Below, piece by piece: positions 9,257-18,671 of a stretch of 64,000 bases of DNA (position 1 is the stretch's first letter; every line of letters starts with the position of its first letter). The stretch covers positions 372,001 through 436,000 of the forward strand of contig NZ_FOZZ01000001.1 in NCBI RefSeq assembly GCF_900116225.1. The letters are read 5' to 3'. The notes beneath the pieces are model-generated. The model had not been told where the DNA came from, made no database searches, and was given only the letters and a program-made list of their open reading frames with translations. The stretch comes from Sphingobacterium wenxiniae (lineage in GTDB: Bacteria; Bacteroidota; Bacteroidia; Sphingobacteriales; Sphingobacteriaceae). Both the position numbers and the translations under genes were made by a program.

Positions 9257-12106
9257 ATGGTTCGACATTCAACGGTATTACTTTTTCTGTTTTTACTATC
9301 CATATCCTTATGGGGACAAAACATCCCATCTATAGGTGTGCCCTACGTACAAAACTTCAGTAAATCGCAATACAAAGCCGGTAACCAAAACTGGAGTTTA
9401 GACCAAGATAAGGAAGGGCTGATCTATGCGGCCAATAGCAATGGTTTGCTGATCTTTGACGGCACCAATTGGGAACTATACCCTATTCCGCATAAAGAAG
9501 GTGTTCGAAGTGTACGCATTGCCGAAAACGGAAATATTTTTGTAGGCGGAAAAGCAGAATTTGGGTATTTCAAAAAGCAGAAAAACAGATTAAAATATCA
9601 TTCACTGACACATCTCGTGCCGTCGGAAATGTTGCAAAACGACGAGATATGGAAAATCCTATTTTTAGATAACGCCATTATATTCCAATCTTTCTCTAAA
9701 TTTTATCGCTATAGTAACGAAAATATAACAATACATTATGGTGATGGCGAACCCTTTCTCTTTGCTCATCAAGTAAAAAATGAAGTGTGGATAGAGAAAA
9801 TCCCCAGCGGTTTGCAACTTTGGCAGAACGACAAATTTTACCCCTTAAAACCAACATTAGGTAACGTACTGACTATGTTGCCCTTTGAACATGAAACTTT
9901 AGTAGGTACAGCAAAAAATGGTCTATTTGTATTGAAAGACAATAGAAGTATAACCCCTTGGACACTAAACCCAACCATCAACAATCTACTGAAGGAATCT
10001 CAAATCAATAATGGTATCAGGATCGATGAGCATACTTTTGCCCTCGGCACCATTAAAAATGGTATATTTATTCTGGACAAAACGGGCAAACTTTTGCAAC
10101 ATGTCCACAAGCGCAATGGTTTACAGAATAATACCGTACTAAGTCTCTCGCTGGATAAACAAGGCAATATCTGGGCTGGATTAGACAACGGAATCGACCG
10201 TATAGAAATCAACTCACCTTTTTATTACCACAAAGATATTTTGGGTGAGCTGGGAACAGTTTATGCCATAAAGGTTTTTCAAGGCAATATTTATTTAGGC
10301 ACCAATCAAGGTTTGTTCGTCAGCCCTTGGTCCCCAAACACTTCCCACCACGATTTACATTTTCGGTTTATCTCAAATTCGCAGGGACAAGTATGGTCAC
10401 TTGATATATTGAATAATCAGTTAATCTGTGGACACAATGATGGCACTTTTATTATCAAAGGTGGTTCTATGGAACGAATTTCCGAATGGACCGGAGGCTG
10501 GCAAAACATGCAGCTACAGGCACATCCATCCTTTTTCATTCAAGGAAATTATACCGGCCTTGCTCTATTCGAAGATCAGCAAGGTTGGAAACTTAAACAT
10601 AAGTTTGAATTCCCTAAAGAGAGTGTGCTATCACTCTATCCGCAAAATAATCAGACTTTCTGGGCTACATTCAGCAACAGTATCAAGCTCATGGAATTCA
10701 ACCCTGTCAAACAGGAAATTACCGAGTTAAAAAATTTCTTGTTTGAAAAGGATTTTCCAAATATCCAACGCATTGTACCAATTGCTTTACAAGGCAACAT
10801 CATCTTTAGCACCGACAAAGGTCTATTTCACTATGATAATGTATTGGGGAAATTCTCTACCTATACGGAATTAGACAAGACATTAGGCTCTTTTGTAAAT
10901 GCAACACATATTAAGCCTATCCTTTCCAACAGCTATATCTTTACCAATCAGGGGCGTTTTGCCTATATTGAATTCCGACAAGATAAGCTCACGATAGATT
11001 CAATGACTTTCAATCCATTGCAAGACATGGTTATCAGAGGCTATGAACATGTTGAAACAATTGATGATAAGCTCCTTTTCGCATTAGATAATGGTTTTGC
11101 TGTATATGATAGCCATTTTAAGGAAAAAGTATCCATTCACCGCCCCTTAATCAAAGGATTATTGAATCTTAGCAGTCTATCTACCGATTCATTACTTTAC
11201 CTAGATCCTGATAGGCCAATTCCATTTAACCAGAACAATATCCGCATAGCTTTTTCGTCTCCCTGGTATACCAACACACCGCTTCGCTATCAATATATTT
11301 TAGAAGGCTATCAAAAGGAATGGTCGTTGCCAACCGAAGTGCCTTACACAGATTTCACCAATCTATCTTGGGGTACATATACTTTCAAGGTCCATGCAAT
11401 AACCACTAATGGGCAAATATCAGATATTAGCGAGCTACGATTTACAATCCTAGCTCCTTTTTACCTACGCTGGCCAGCTCTGATATGCTACATTTTAATA
11501 ATAGGATTGGCAATTGTTCTTATCCGAAGACGAGTGATTGAGAAAATCAAGCATAACCAGATACAGTTAAGGCAAAGATTACGTCTTCGTCAAGAAGAGC
11601 TTCTACGTCGTGAAGCCGAACAAAATGAAAAGAAGCTCATGGCCTTGAAAAATGAGCAGTTGCAACAAGAGCTTGAACTTAAAAACCGGGAGCTTGCCAA
11701 TGCTGCTGCCAATATTGTGTACAAAAACGAACTGTTGAACAACCTTAACCAAGAAGTGCAAAATGTTAAAGACAAAGAGGGGAACAAACTTTCTAACGAT
11801 CAATTACAAAAGGTAAAAAAACTTATTGACGATGCACGCAGTGACGAAAGAGATTGGGATATTTTTGAGCGTAGCTTTAATGAATCCCACGAGAACTTTT
11901 TCAAAAAACTCAAACAAGATTATCCAAACCTTTCACCCAACGACCTCAAACTTTGTGCTTACCTAAGGCTCAATATGTCCAGCAAAGACATTGCTTCTTT
12001 ATTGAATATCACGACGCGAGGTGTGGAAATTAGAAGATACCGATTACGCAAAAAATTCGATATTCCAACAGAGAAAAACCTCACCGAATTTCTTTTAGAA
12101 CAATAA
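9257..12106 (+). CDS. SusR-like sensor/regulator: periplasmic propeller, Y_Y_Y domain, TM, coiled coil, LuxR-type HTH
   Basis: 949 aa. Signal sequence about 1-21; repeated propeller blades (motifs such as GLIYAANSNGLLIFDG and GNIWAGLDNGIDRI) to about 650; Y_Y_Y domain about 660-725 (YQYILEGYQKEW...); membrane helix about 736-757; charged coiled coil about 760-858; and a C-terminal helix-turn-helix about 892-949 (LCAYLRLNMSSKDIASLLNITTRGVEIRRYRLRKKF). There is no histidine kinase or receiver domain, so sensing in the periplasm and DNA binding are in one protein, as in SusR of Bacteroides. It sits directly upstream of susC/susD and two GH144 genes and very likely activates them when an oligosaccharide binds. 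Divergent from ispE, with 112 bp between the start codons. Confidence 0.88.
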   Translation: MVRHSTVLLFLFLLSISLWGQNIPSIGVPYVQNFSKSQYKAGNQNWSLDQDKEGLIYAANSNGLLIFDGTNWELYPIPHKEGVRSVRIAENGNIFVGGKAEFGYFKKQKNRLKYHSLTHLVPSEMLQNDEIWKILFLDNAIIFQSFSKFYRYSNENITIHYGDGEPFLFAHQVKNEVWIEKIPSGLQLWQNDKFYPLKPTLGNVLTMLPFEHETLVGTAKNGLFVLKDNRSITPWTLNPTINNLLKESQINNGIRIDEHTFALGTIKNGIFILDKTGKLLQHVHKRNGLQNNTVLSLSLDKQGNIWAGLDNGIDRIEINSPFYYHKDILGELGTVYAIKVFQGNIYLGTNQGLFVSPWSPNTSHHDLHFRFISNSQGQVWSLDILNNQLICGHNDGTFIIKGGSMERISEWTGGWQNMQLQAHPSFFIQGNYTGLALFEDQQGWKLKHKFEFPKESVLSLYPQNNQTFWATFSNSIKLMEFNPVKQEITELKNFLFEKDFPNIQRIVPIALQGNIIFSTDKGLFHYDNVLGKFSTYTELDKTLGSFVNATHIKPILSNSYIFTNQGRFAYIEFRQDKLTIDSMTFNPLQDMVIRGYEHVETIDDKLLFALDNGFAVYDSHFKEKVSIHRPLIKGLLNLSSLSTDSLLYLDPDRPIPFNQNNIRIAFSSPWYTNTPLRYQYILEGYQKEWSLPTEVPYTDFTNLSWGTYTFKVHAITTNGQISDISELRFTILAPFYLRWPALICYILIIGLAIVLIRRRVIEKIKHNQIQLRQRLRLRQEELLRREAEQNEKKLMALKNEQLQQELELKNRELANAAANIVYKNELLNNLNQEVQNVKDKEGNKLSNDQLQKVKKLIDDARSDERDWDIFERSFNESHENFFKKLKQDYPNLSPNDLKLCAYLRLNMSSKDIASLLNITTRGVEIRRYRLRKKFDIPTEKNLTEFLLEQ

Positions 12107-12383
12107 AATACTACATCATTACTACTACATCAATTTAGTGTACAAAACACACTATGAAAAAATAATTGAGCAAGATTACAATACACATAAATCATTGATA
12201 ACAAATGAATAATATAAAAACAAATATTCATTTTGTAGCAATAAATATTACGTGAAGTAGTAATGTGAAATAGAATATTTCTTTCATTAAACCTATACAT
12301 CACATATTTGTTATAATTATAAACACTGGTTGAGGAGAGCCAGTATTATGTCATTACATTATAAACTATAACAATTGAGTTCT
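12107..12383 (+). promoter_or_regulatory. Regulatory intergenic region upstream of susC
   Basis: 277 bp, very AT-rich, no gene. Candidate -7 boxes are TCATTTTG near 12230 and CATATTTG at 12303-12310 (with TTTC about 18 nt upstream of the latter). A small hairpin (ACTGG/CCAGT, about 12326-12345) lies in the leader. The operator of the upstream SusR-like protein is expected here but I cannot identify it. Confidence 0.4.
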
Positions 12384-15300
12384 ATGAGGAAGTATTTTAC
12401 ACTCTTATTGTTTTTGACCTCCATCCTATCCTATGGATTTGCGCAGGTTAAAACAGTTACCGGGACGGTAAGGGACAGCCAGTCGCAAGCTGCCTTACCC
12501 GGGGTAACAGTATCCGCATCATCGGGTCAGAGTATCCAAACAAACGAGAACGGGCAGTATTCTATCGAAGTCAGCGCCACAGGTTCTTTAATTTTCCGGT
12601 CCATCGGTTACATACAGCAAACGGTCGCTGTCAATAACCAGGATCAGGTAGATGTTTTCCTTGACAATGCCGACGAATCTTTGGAAGAAGTTGTCGTCAT
12701 CGGTTATGGTACACAAAAGAAAGCCGATTTAACCGGAGCTATCGGTTCCGTACGGGCAGAAGAAATCGCCAAGCAGCCTGCCATGTCTGCAATGCAATCT
12801 GTTCAAGGAAAAGTTGCCGGTTTGAATATCGTTGCTTCTGAAGCCCCAGGAGCGGCCCCAAATGTTATTATCCGTGGATTGGGTACAGCATTGGGCGGAA
12901 GGAACCCGCTATATATTGTCGATGGGATGCCAGTAGAAAACATCAACAACATCAACCCTTCGGATATCGAATCAATGGATGTCCTTAAAGATGCCTCTTC
13001 GGCTTCTATTTATGGTTTGAGGGCAGCAAACGGGGTTGTTATCATTACCACAAAAAAAGGTAAAGCAGGCATGTTCAGAATCAATTACGAAAGTTATGCA
13101 GGGATGAAGAACATCCTGAATCGCGTAAAAATGGCTGATGGCAATCAATTCCGACAGTACCTAAATGAAAATCTGTCGGCTATTGGCCAGACCTGGAGTT
13201 TATCGGAAAACCAACCTTACGAAACGGACTGGTATGATGAAATTCTAAAAACAGGAACGGTATTCAACAATGCCGTAAACCTATCAGGTGGTTCGGAAAA
13301 CATTGATTATTTCTTGAGTTTCAATAACTTTAAAGACAACGGTATTATAGATGGCTCAAGATTCACAAGAAACACGGTTCGCAATAACAATACCTATAAA
13401 TTCTTGGATGGCAAATTGCGATTTAACCAAACGCTAAACCTGACTTTTACTGAGAGCACCCCAAAACCATTTAACGGCTTTAACGCAGCCTATCGTCAGT
13501 CGCCTTTAGTTCCTGTATTCTATCCGAATGGTCGATCAGGTCGTCCTTTTGTCAACAGAAGCACAGGTGTAGTCACTTATGAGCGTCAAGCAGGCGAAAC
13601 AGTAGGCTCATTAAACTCTATTGGCAACCCAGTATACGAAATTGCCAGACACAATGAACTGCAAAAAAGCACGATGTTACAAGGTGGTTTTGAAGGACAG
13701 TATAAAATCACGGACTTCTTAACAATCAACTCACGTGTAGGTGCTACCAAATATTTCTACAAAGGTCGTGCATTTAACGACATTCGCGACGGGTGGTTGA
13801 ATGCAGACCCTACTCGTACAGAAGCTGAATTTGAAACGCTGAGAACAGCAAATCCAGAAGCAGCCTCCTATGCTTATAATTCCCTAAATTTCAATCAGAA
13901 TGAGACATTCCGGTGGGTATGGGAAAACTTCCTAACTTTCCAAAAAAGTTTTGACAAGCACAATGTAGAGGCAACATTGGGTATGTCCAGAGAAAAATTT
14001 GGTATTGGTAATAGAATTGCCGCTCGCGGATATGACGTACCTGCTCAGGAGCAATATTGGAATATTGATCTTGCCAATAGCGCAGCATCATCTAACTACC
14101 AAAAAACAGTTGAGCACACCTATTATACACCAAGAGCATTAGCTTCGTATTTTGGTCGTGTTCAATATAATTATGATAGCAGATATTATCTAACAGCGAC
14201 CATTCGTCGTGACGGGTCAAGTGCGTTCCGTGAGACTGGCGAATATTGGGGAACTTTCCCTTCTGTAGGTCTTGGCTGGACAGTGAGCAACGAAAACTTT
14301 ATGCAAGATGTTGCATGGCTGAATCTATTAAAAATACGTGGTAACTACGGGGTATTAGGAAATCAGGATATTCCTGTGAATACTTCGCAGATTGTGACTT
14401 CCCCTATTTCCAATAACAACAACTACGTATTCGGCCCGAATCAGGATTTTGTATACGGTGCATCTTTCGGAACACCTGCCCTACCCTTAGGTTGGGAAAA
14501 AACACACGAAACCGGAGTAGGGCTTGATTTTGCTTTTCTAAACAATCAGCTATCAGGTTCCTTGGATTATTACCATAAAATGAACACCAATACCATCCTT
14601 GATGTGACACCTACATTGAGTTCTCCTTACCGTCAGAACTTTTATGCACATGGCGCTAAAGTGTTGAACCAAGGTATCGAGGCAATGTTAAACTGGAATA
14701 AGTTTGTCAACGAAGACTTTAATTATACCGTCGGTGTAAACTACTCATATAACAAAAACGAAGTGACAGAGGTTACTCCGGCTTACGACGGTGCAATTGG
14801 TGGTAGTTTAGCTAATGGTCAAATCACGAAACAACTACGTCTTGGACAACCGATCTACGGATGGTGGATGTGGGAAGCTGAAGGGGTATGGCAGAATGCT
14901 CAAGAGATTGGCCAAAATGCGAAATATGGTTCCCCTATCCCAGGACACCTACGTTACAAAGACCAGAATGAGGATGGCGTGATAGATAACCGGGATAAGA
15001 TATTCTTCGGTTCATATATACCTACTTCGACCTATGGTATCAATGTCAGGATCAACTACAAAGCATTGGATTTCTCTGTGTATGGTTATGGTGTTGCAGG
15101 CAACAAAATATACAATGCGCTGAAAGGGACACGGATTGACGGTGGTGAGAACATCACACAGGAAACTTTCCAACAGCGTTGGACAGGCGAAGGTTCTACC
15201 AATGTACACCCTGGAGCTGCCCGTGATGCTTATGCGTCAAGCTATTACTTGGAATCTGGCAGCTACTTCCGTATCAACAACATTACGCTGGGCTATACAT

Positions 15301-15497
15301 TTGACAAACTATATTCATCTTCTTCCAAACTACGTTTATATGTTTCGGCACAGAATCCTTTTATGTTCACAAAATATTCTGGATTCTCTCCGGAGATTGC
15401 GACCGACACCGGTGCACCTTCAGGAACAACAGGCATAGAGCTATCCGCCTACCCTACCACCCGAAACTTTTTGTTTGGACTGAACTTACAATTTTAA
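12384..15497 (+). CDS. SusC/RagA-family TonB-dependent transporter (putative beta-1,2-glucan PUL)
   Basis: 1037 aa from ATG 12384; a TTG nine bases upstream is possible but less likely. Signal peptide 1-21 (ending GFAQ), then a carboxypeptidase-D-regulatory-like domain (about 22-95, TGTVRDSQSQAALPGVTV), the SusC hinge EEVVVIGYGTQKKADLTGAIGSV, a plug domain with NPLYIVDGMPVENINNINPSDIESMDVLKDASSASIYG (in pieces), and a 22-strand barrel to the terminal FGLNLQF. It moves oligosaccharides across the outer membrane with its SusD lid, 19 bp downstream. The neighbouring GH144 genes suggest beta-1,2-glucan fragments as cargo (inference). Confidence 0.95.
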   Translation: MRKYFTLLLFLTSILSYGFAQVKTVTGTVRDSQSQAALPGVTVSASSGQSIQTNENGQYSIEVSATGSLIFRSIGYIQQTVAVNNQDQVDVFLDNADESLEEVVVIGYGTQKKADLTGAIGSVRAEEIAKQPAMSAMQSVQGKVAGLNIVASEAPGAAPNVIIRGLGTALGGRNPLYIVDGMPVENINNINPSDIESMDVLKDASSASIYGLRAANGVVIITTKKGKAGMFRINYESYAGMKNILNRVKMADGNQFRQYLNENLSAIGQTWSLSENQPYETDWYDEILKTGTVFNNAVNLSGGSENIDYFLSFNNFKDNGIIDGSRFTRNTVRNNNTYKFLDGKLRFNQTLNLTFTESTPKPFNGFNAAYRQSPLVPVFYPNGRSGRPFVNRSTGVVTYERQAGETVGSLNSIGNPVYEIARHNELQKSTMLQGGFEGQYKITDFLTINSRVGATKYFYKGRAFNDIRDGWLNADPTRTEAEFETLRTANPEAASYAYNSLNFNQNETFRWVWENFLTFQKSFDKHNVEATLGMSREKFGIGNRIAARGYDVPAQEQYWNIDLANSAASSNYQKTVEHTYYTPRALASYFGRVQYNYDSRYYLTATIRRDGSSAFRETGEYWGTFPSVGLGWTVSNENFMQDVAWLNLLKIRGNYGVLGNQDIPVNTSQIVTSPISNNNNYVFGPNQDFVYGASFGTPALPLGWEKTHETGVGLDFAFLNNQLSGSLDYYHKMNTNTILDVTPTLSSPYRQNFYAHGAKVLNQGIEAMLNWNKFVNEDFNYTVGVNYSYNKNEVTEVTPAYDGAIGGSLANGQITKQLRLGQPIYGWWMWEAEGVWQNAQEIGQNAKYGSPIPGHLRYKDQNEDGVIDNRDKIFFGSYIPTSTYGINVRINYKALDFSVYGYGVAGNKIYNALKGTRIDGGENITQETFQQRWTGEGSTNVHPGAARDAYASSYYLESGSYFRINNITLGYTFDKLYSSSSKLRLYVSAQNPFMFTKYSGFSPEIATDTGAPSGTTGIELSAYPTTRNFLFGLNLQF

Positions 15498-15516
15498 CGA
15501 TTAAGGAGAAATCAAC

Positions 15517-16941
15517 ATGAATATCAAAAGATTAAATATAGCAGTATTAATAGCTACCGGCTTATTAGCCCACAGCTGTACAAAGGACTTTTTGGATGTG
15601 CCATCACAGGAGAAAGTCGAAGCGAAAGACAGTGATGAAATATACGAACCGGAAGCTTTCGTCAACGGTATATACGGGATGTTTTCAGACTGGAACTATG
15701 GTTTCTCATTCTTGGGTATTACAGAAATTATTTCTGACAATGCCGATAAGGGAAGTTCGCCCACAGATTCAGGTTCAGACAAGGACATTCTAGATAACTT
15801 GACGTACACTTCCACAGCAGGTTCATTCGCCGCAATGTGGGAACATTGGTACAAATCCATTGGTCGAGCATCCCAAGCCATTGAATACATTGAAGAGTTC
15901 GGCCTGACAGATGCCGCCTACAAAAACCGATTAACCGGAGAAGCGCGTTTTCTTCGTGCATTGAACTACTTCTATCTCGTTCGTGGTTGGGGAGATATTC
16001 CTATCCAAGAAATCGATCTTATAGAACGTAAACCAGCGTCCGAAGTTTACGCGCATATAGAAGCAGATTTACAGTTTGCTATTGACAACTTACCAGTAAA
16101 ATCAGGCTATTCAGCCAAAGATTTAGGTCGTGCAACCAAAGGAGCTGCACAAGGGCTTTTGGCAAAAGTATACCTCTATCAAGGCAAGTGGCAGGAGGCC
16201 GTGACAATGGCACAAGCTGTATTAGGCTCAGGCGAATATGCTCTGGAAGCTGATTATGCAACTATCTGGCGAGAGACAACAGAAAATGGCAAAGAATCAT
16301 TGTTTGAGTTTCAGGCGCGAGGAGAAGAAATCGCTCACGGTGTGCAACAATATTCCCAAACACAAGGGGCAAGAGGTCAATCTGGTTGGGGATGGGGCTT
16401 TAATACACCATCTCAAAACTTATTGGATGCATTCAATGCTGAGGGTGATGAAATCCGTAGAGACGCCACGATTATCTTTAGAGGAGAAACACTATATGAC
16501 GGAAGAGAAGTCAGCGAAGGTGTTGAGAATCCAATGTACAACGAGAAAGCATACTCTTCTGCTAATGCAGGAGCAAGTGACACAGACAAGAACATCCGCT
16601 ATTTACGTTTAGGTGAGATTTACCTGATCCTTGCCGAAGCAGCCAACGAAATCGGAAATTCCAGTTTGGCAAGAGAAAATCTCAATATCATACGTAAACG
16701 TGTGAATCTGGATGATATGAGCACCACCGATCAGACGCAACTCCGTCAGCTTATCTGGAAAGAAAGAAGGTTAGAACTGGCATTTGAACATGACCGTTGG
16801 TTTGATTTGGTACGCACCCGGCAGGCTCAAACAGCTATGGAAGCAAATGGAAAACCTTTTAATGATAGGCATTATTTATTCCCGATTCCGAATAATCAGT
16901 TAATACAGACTCCGGAAATGGGACAAAACACAGGGTGGTAA
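15517..16941 (+). CDS. SusD/RagB-family glycan-binding lipoprotein
   Basis: 474 aa. Signal peptide with lipidation cysteine in LLAHSCTKDFLDVPSQ (Cys21), the usual SusD N terminus. TPR-like helices follow, with the family patterns ARFLRALNYFYLVRGWGDIP and a C-terminal RLELAFEHDRWFDLVRT...LFPIPNNQL. It caps the SusC barrel and binds glycan at the cell surface. The operon continues into the GH144 genes. Confidence 0.94.
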   Translation: MNIKRLNIAVLIATGLLAHSCTKDFLDVPSQEKVEAKDSDEIYEPEAFVNGIYGMFSDWNYGFSFLGITEIISDNADKGSSPTDSGSDKDILDNLTYTSTAGSFAAMWEHWYKSIGRASQAIEYIEEFGLTDAAYKNRLTGEARFLRALNYFYLVRGWGDIPIQEIDLIERKPASEVYAHIEADLQFAIDNLPVKSGYSAKDLGRATKGAAQGLLAKVYLYQGKWQEAVTMAQAVLGSGEYALEADYATIWRETTENGKESLFEFQARGEEIAHGVQQYSQTQGARGQSGWGWGFNTPSQNLLDAFNAEGDEIRRDATIIFRGETLYDGREVSEGVENPMYNEKAYSSANAGASDTDKNIRYLRLGEIYLILAEAANEIGNSSLARENLNIIRKRVNLDDMSTTDQTQLRQLIWKERRLELAFEHDRWFDLVRTRQAQTAMEANGKPFNDRHYLFPIPNNQLIQTPEMGQNTGW

Positions 16942-17027
16942 TACCCCAAGAACAAAAAAGGATGCATCGTATTGGAAAACGCTCAACTGACGTAGTCCAG
17001 TACGATGCCCTTTCAAATACAATCATT

Positions 17028-18668
17028 ATGCAGAAATTTTTAGCCTTTGCTTTCATAACGTTATATTTATGTGCCGGATGTAGTAAAGAGAAAAGCAACC
17101 CTTCTCCAACCAATAACCCTACGTTCAAAATAAGTCAAATTCTTATCAACGAAGAACAGCTTACAGCTCAGCATAAGGATGTCAATTTGAATGCTCGTAT
17201 TCAAATTACGTTTGAAAGTAGTATTACTGAACAAGGCTTACAAACACATCTTGAATTACTAGATGCCGATAGAGTAAAAATACCTGTTCAGACACAAGTT
17301 GCGTCGGATAAAAAAACAGTTACTCTACTGCCCTCTGCTTCATTAAAACCATTGAGCAGTTATACCTTAATTATTCGGAATACGCTCTTATCAACAGATA
17401 ACAGGAAGTTAGATAAGGAATACAGCTATATGCTGACCACGACTATCGACCTGAGCGATAAGCACGAACGTATTTCTTCTGAAGCGCTTTTAACCAAAAT
17501 ACAACAACAAACTTTCAAATACTTTTGGGATCATGCCCATCCAGCATACGGTATGATACGAGAGCGTAACACATCCAATGAAACCGTTACGATTGGTGGC
17601 ACAGGCTTTGGTATCATGGCAATAATCGTTGGTGCGGAACGTGGTTTTATCTCAAGGACAGACGGGCTGAACAGGATAAAGAAAATCGTTTCGTTCCTGA
17701 AAATAGCAGACACGTATCACGGTGCTTTTTCGCATTGGTACAATGGAAATACAGCCAAGACATTACCTTTCAGTGAGAAAGACAATGGTGCTGATTTAGT
17801 GGAAACTTCCCTGCTTTTTCAAGGGTTGCTGACGGCTCGTGAATATTTCGACGATGCTGAACTTCAAAAAGACATTACGACCTTATATGAGACTATAGAA
17901 TGGGATTTCTTCCGCAATGGACAGAGCACACTGTATTGGCATTGGAGCCCAAATTATGCCTGGGAACTTAATTTACCCATAACTGGTTGGAACGAGTCCT
18001 TAATCACCTATGTATTAGCTGCAGGCTCAAAAGACAACAGTATAGCAGCGGCGGTATATGAACAAGGATGGGCAAAATCGGGTGCTATGCGCAATGGAAA
18101 GTCCTATTATGGTATATCCCTACCTCTTGGGCCAGAAAATGGTGGTCCTCTCTTCTTATCGCAATATAGCTTCCTAGGTCTAAACCCATTTGGATTACAA
18201 GATCAATATGCTTCTTACGAAGAACAAGTGAAAAATCACAGTCTTATCAACAGAGCCTATTGCATCGCCAATCCAAAAAACTTTGCCGGGTATAGTGAAA
18301 ACTGCTGGGGATTAACAGCAAGTGATGATATCAATGGTTATATGGCACATTCACCTACCAATGACAATGGAGTTATCTCACCTACCGCAGCATTAAGTTC
18401 TATGCCGTATACACCGAAAGAATCTATGCAAGCTTTAGAATTTTTCTACTACAAATTAGGTGATAAGATCTGGGGAGAATACGGGTTTAAAGATGCGTTT
18501 TCCCTCTCTGAGCCTTGGTTTGCTGATTCTTATCTCGCTATTGATCAAGGGCCCATCATTATTGGCATTGAAAATCACCGCACAGGATTATTATGGAAAT
18601 ATTTTATGCAAGCTCCAGAAATAAAAAAAGCATTGCAAACATTAAAATTCACATCTCCAAACATTTAA
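17028..18668 (+). CDS. Lipoprotein with Ig-like domain and GH144-type glucanase domain
   Basis: 546 aa from ATG 17028. The frame opens at 16935, but those 31 extra residues would precede a clear signal sequence (MQKFLAFAFITLYLCAGC), so they are rejected. The lipobox CAGC is slightly atypical. About residues 35-140 resemble a bacterial Ig-like (Big_5) domain; about 150-540 are the glycoamylase-like fold PF10091, which includes GH144 endo-beta-1,2-glucanases. Signatures: VTIGGTGFGIMA, the acidic cluster D-x3-D-x2-E in DNGADLVET, ALSSMPYTPKES and YLAIDQGPI. The acidic cluster matches, from memory, residues studied in characterised GH144 enzymes. Likely surface endo-cleavage feeding SusCD. Confidence 0.85.
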   Translation: MQKFLAFAFITLYLCAGCSKEKSNPSPTNNPTFKISQILINEEQLTAQHKDVNLNARIQITFESSITEQGLQTHLELLDADRVKIPVQTQVASDKKTVTLLPSASLKPLSSYTLIIRNTLLSTDNRKLDKEYSYMLTTTIDLSDKHERISSEALLTKIQQQTFKYFWDHAHPAYGMIRERNTSNETVTIGGTGFGIMAIIVGAERGFISRTDGLNRIKKIVSFLKIADTYHGAFSHWYNGNTAKTLPFSEKDNGADLVETSLLFQGLLTAREYFDDAELQKDITTLYETIEWDFFRNGQSTLYWHWSPNYAWELNLPITGWNESLITYVLAAGSKDNSIAAAVYEQGWAKSGAMRNGKSYYGISLPLGPENGGPLFLSQYSFLGLNPFGLQDQYASYEEQVKNHSLINRAYCIANPKNFAGYSENCWGLTASDDINGYMAHSPTNDNGVISPTAALSSMPYTPKESMQALEFFYYKLGDKIWGEYGFKDAFSLSEPWFADSYLAIDQGPIIIGIENHRTGLLWKYFMQAPEIKKALQTLKFTSPNI

Positions 18669-18671
18669 TTT

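Noticed and set aside
9145..9324. N-terminal extension of ispE
   Set aside because: The extra 60 residues are absent from the family and overlap the divergent sensor gene and its start.
16935..17027. Upstream start for the first GH144 lipoprotein
   Set aside because: It overlaps susD and would bury the signal peptide and lipobox 31 residues inside.
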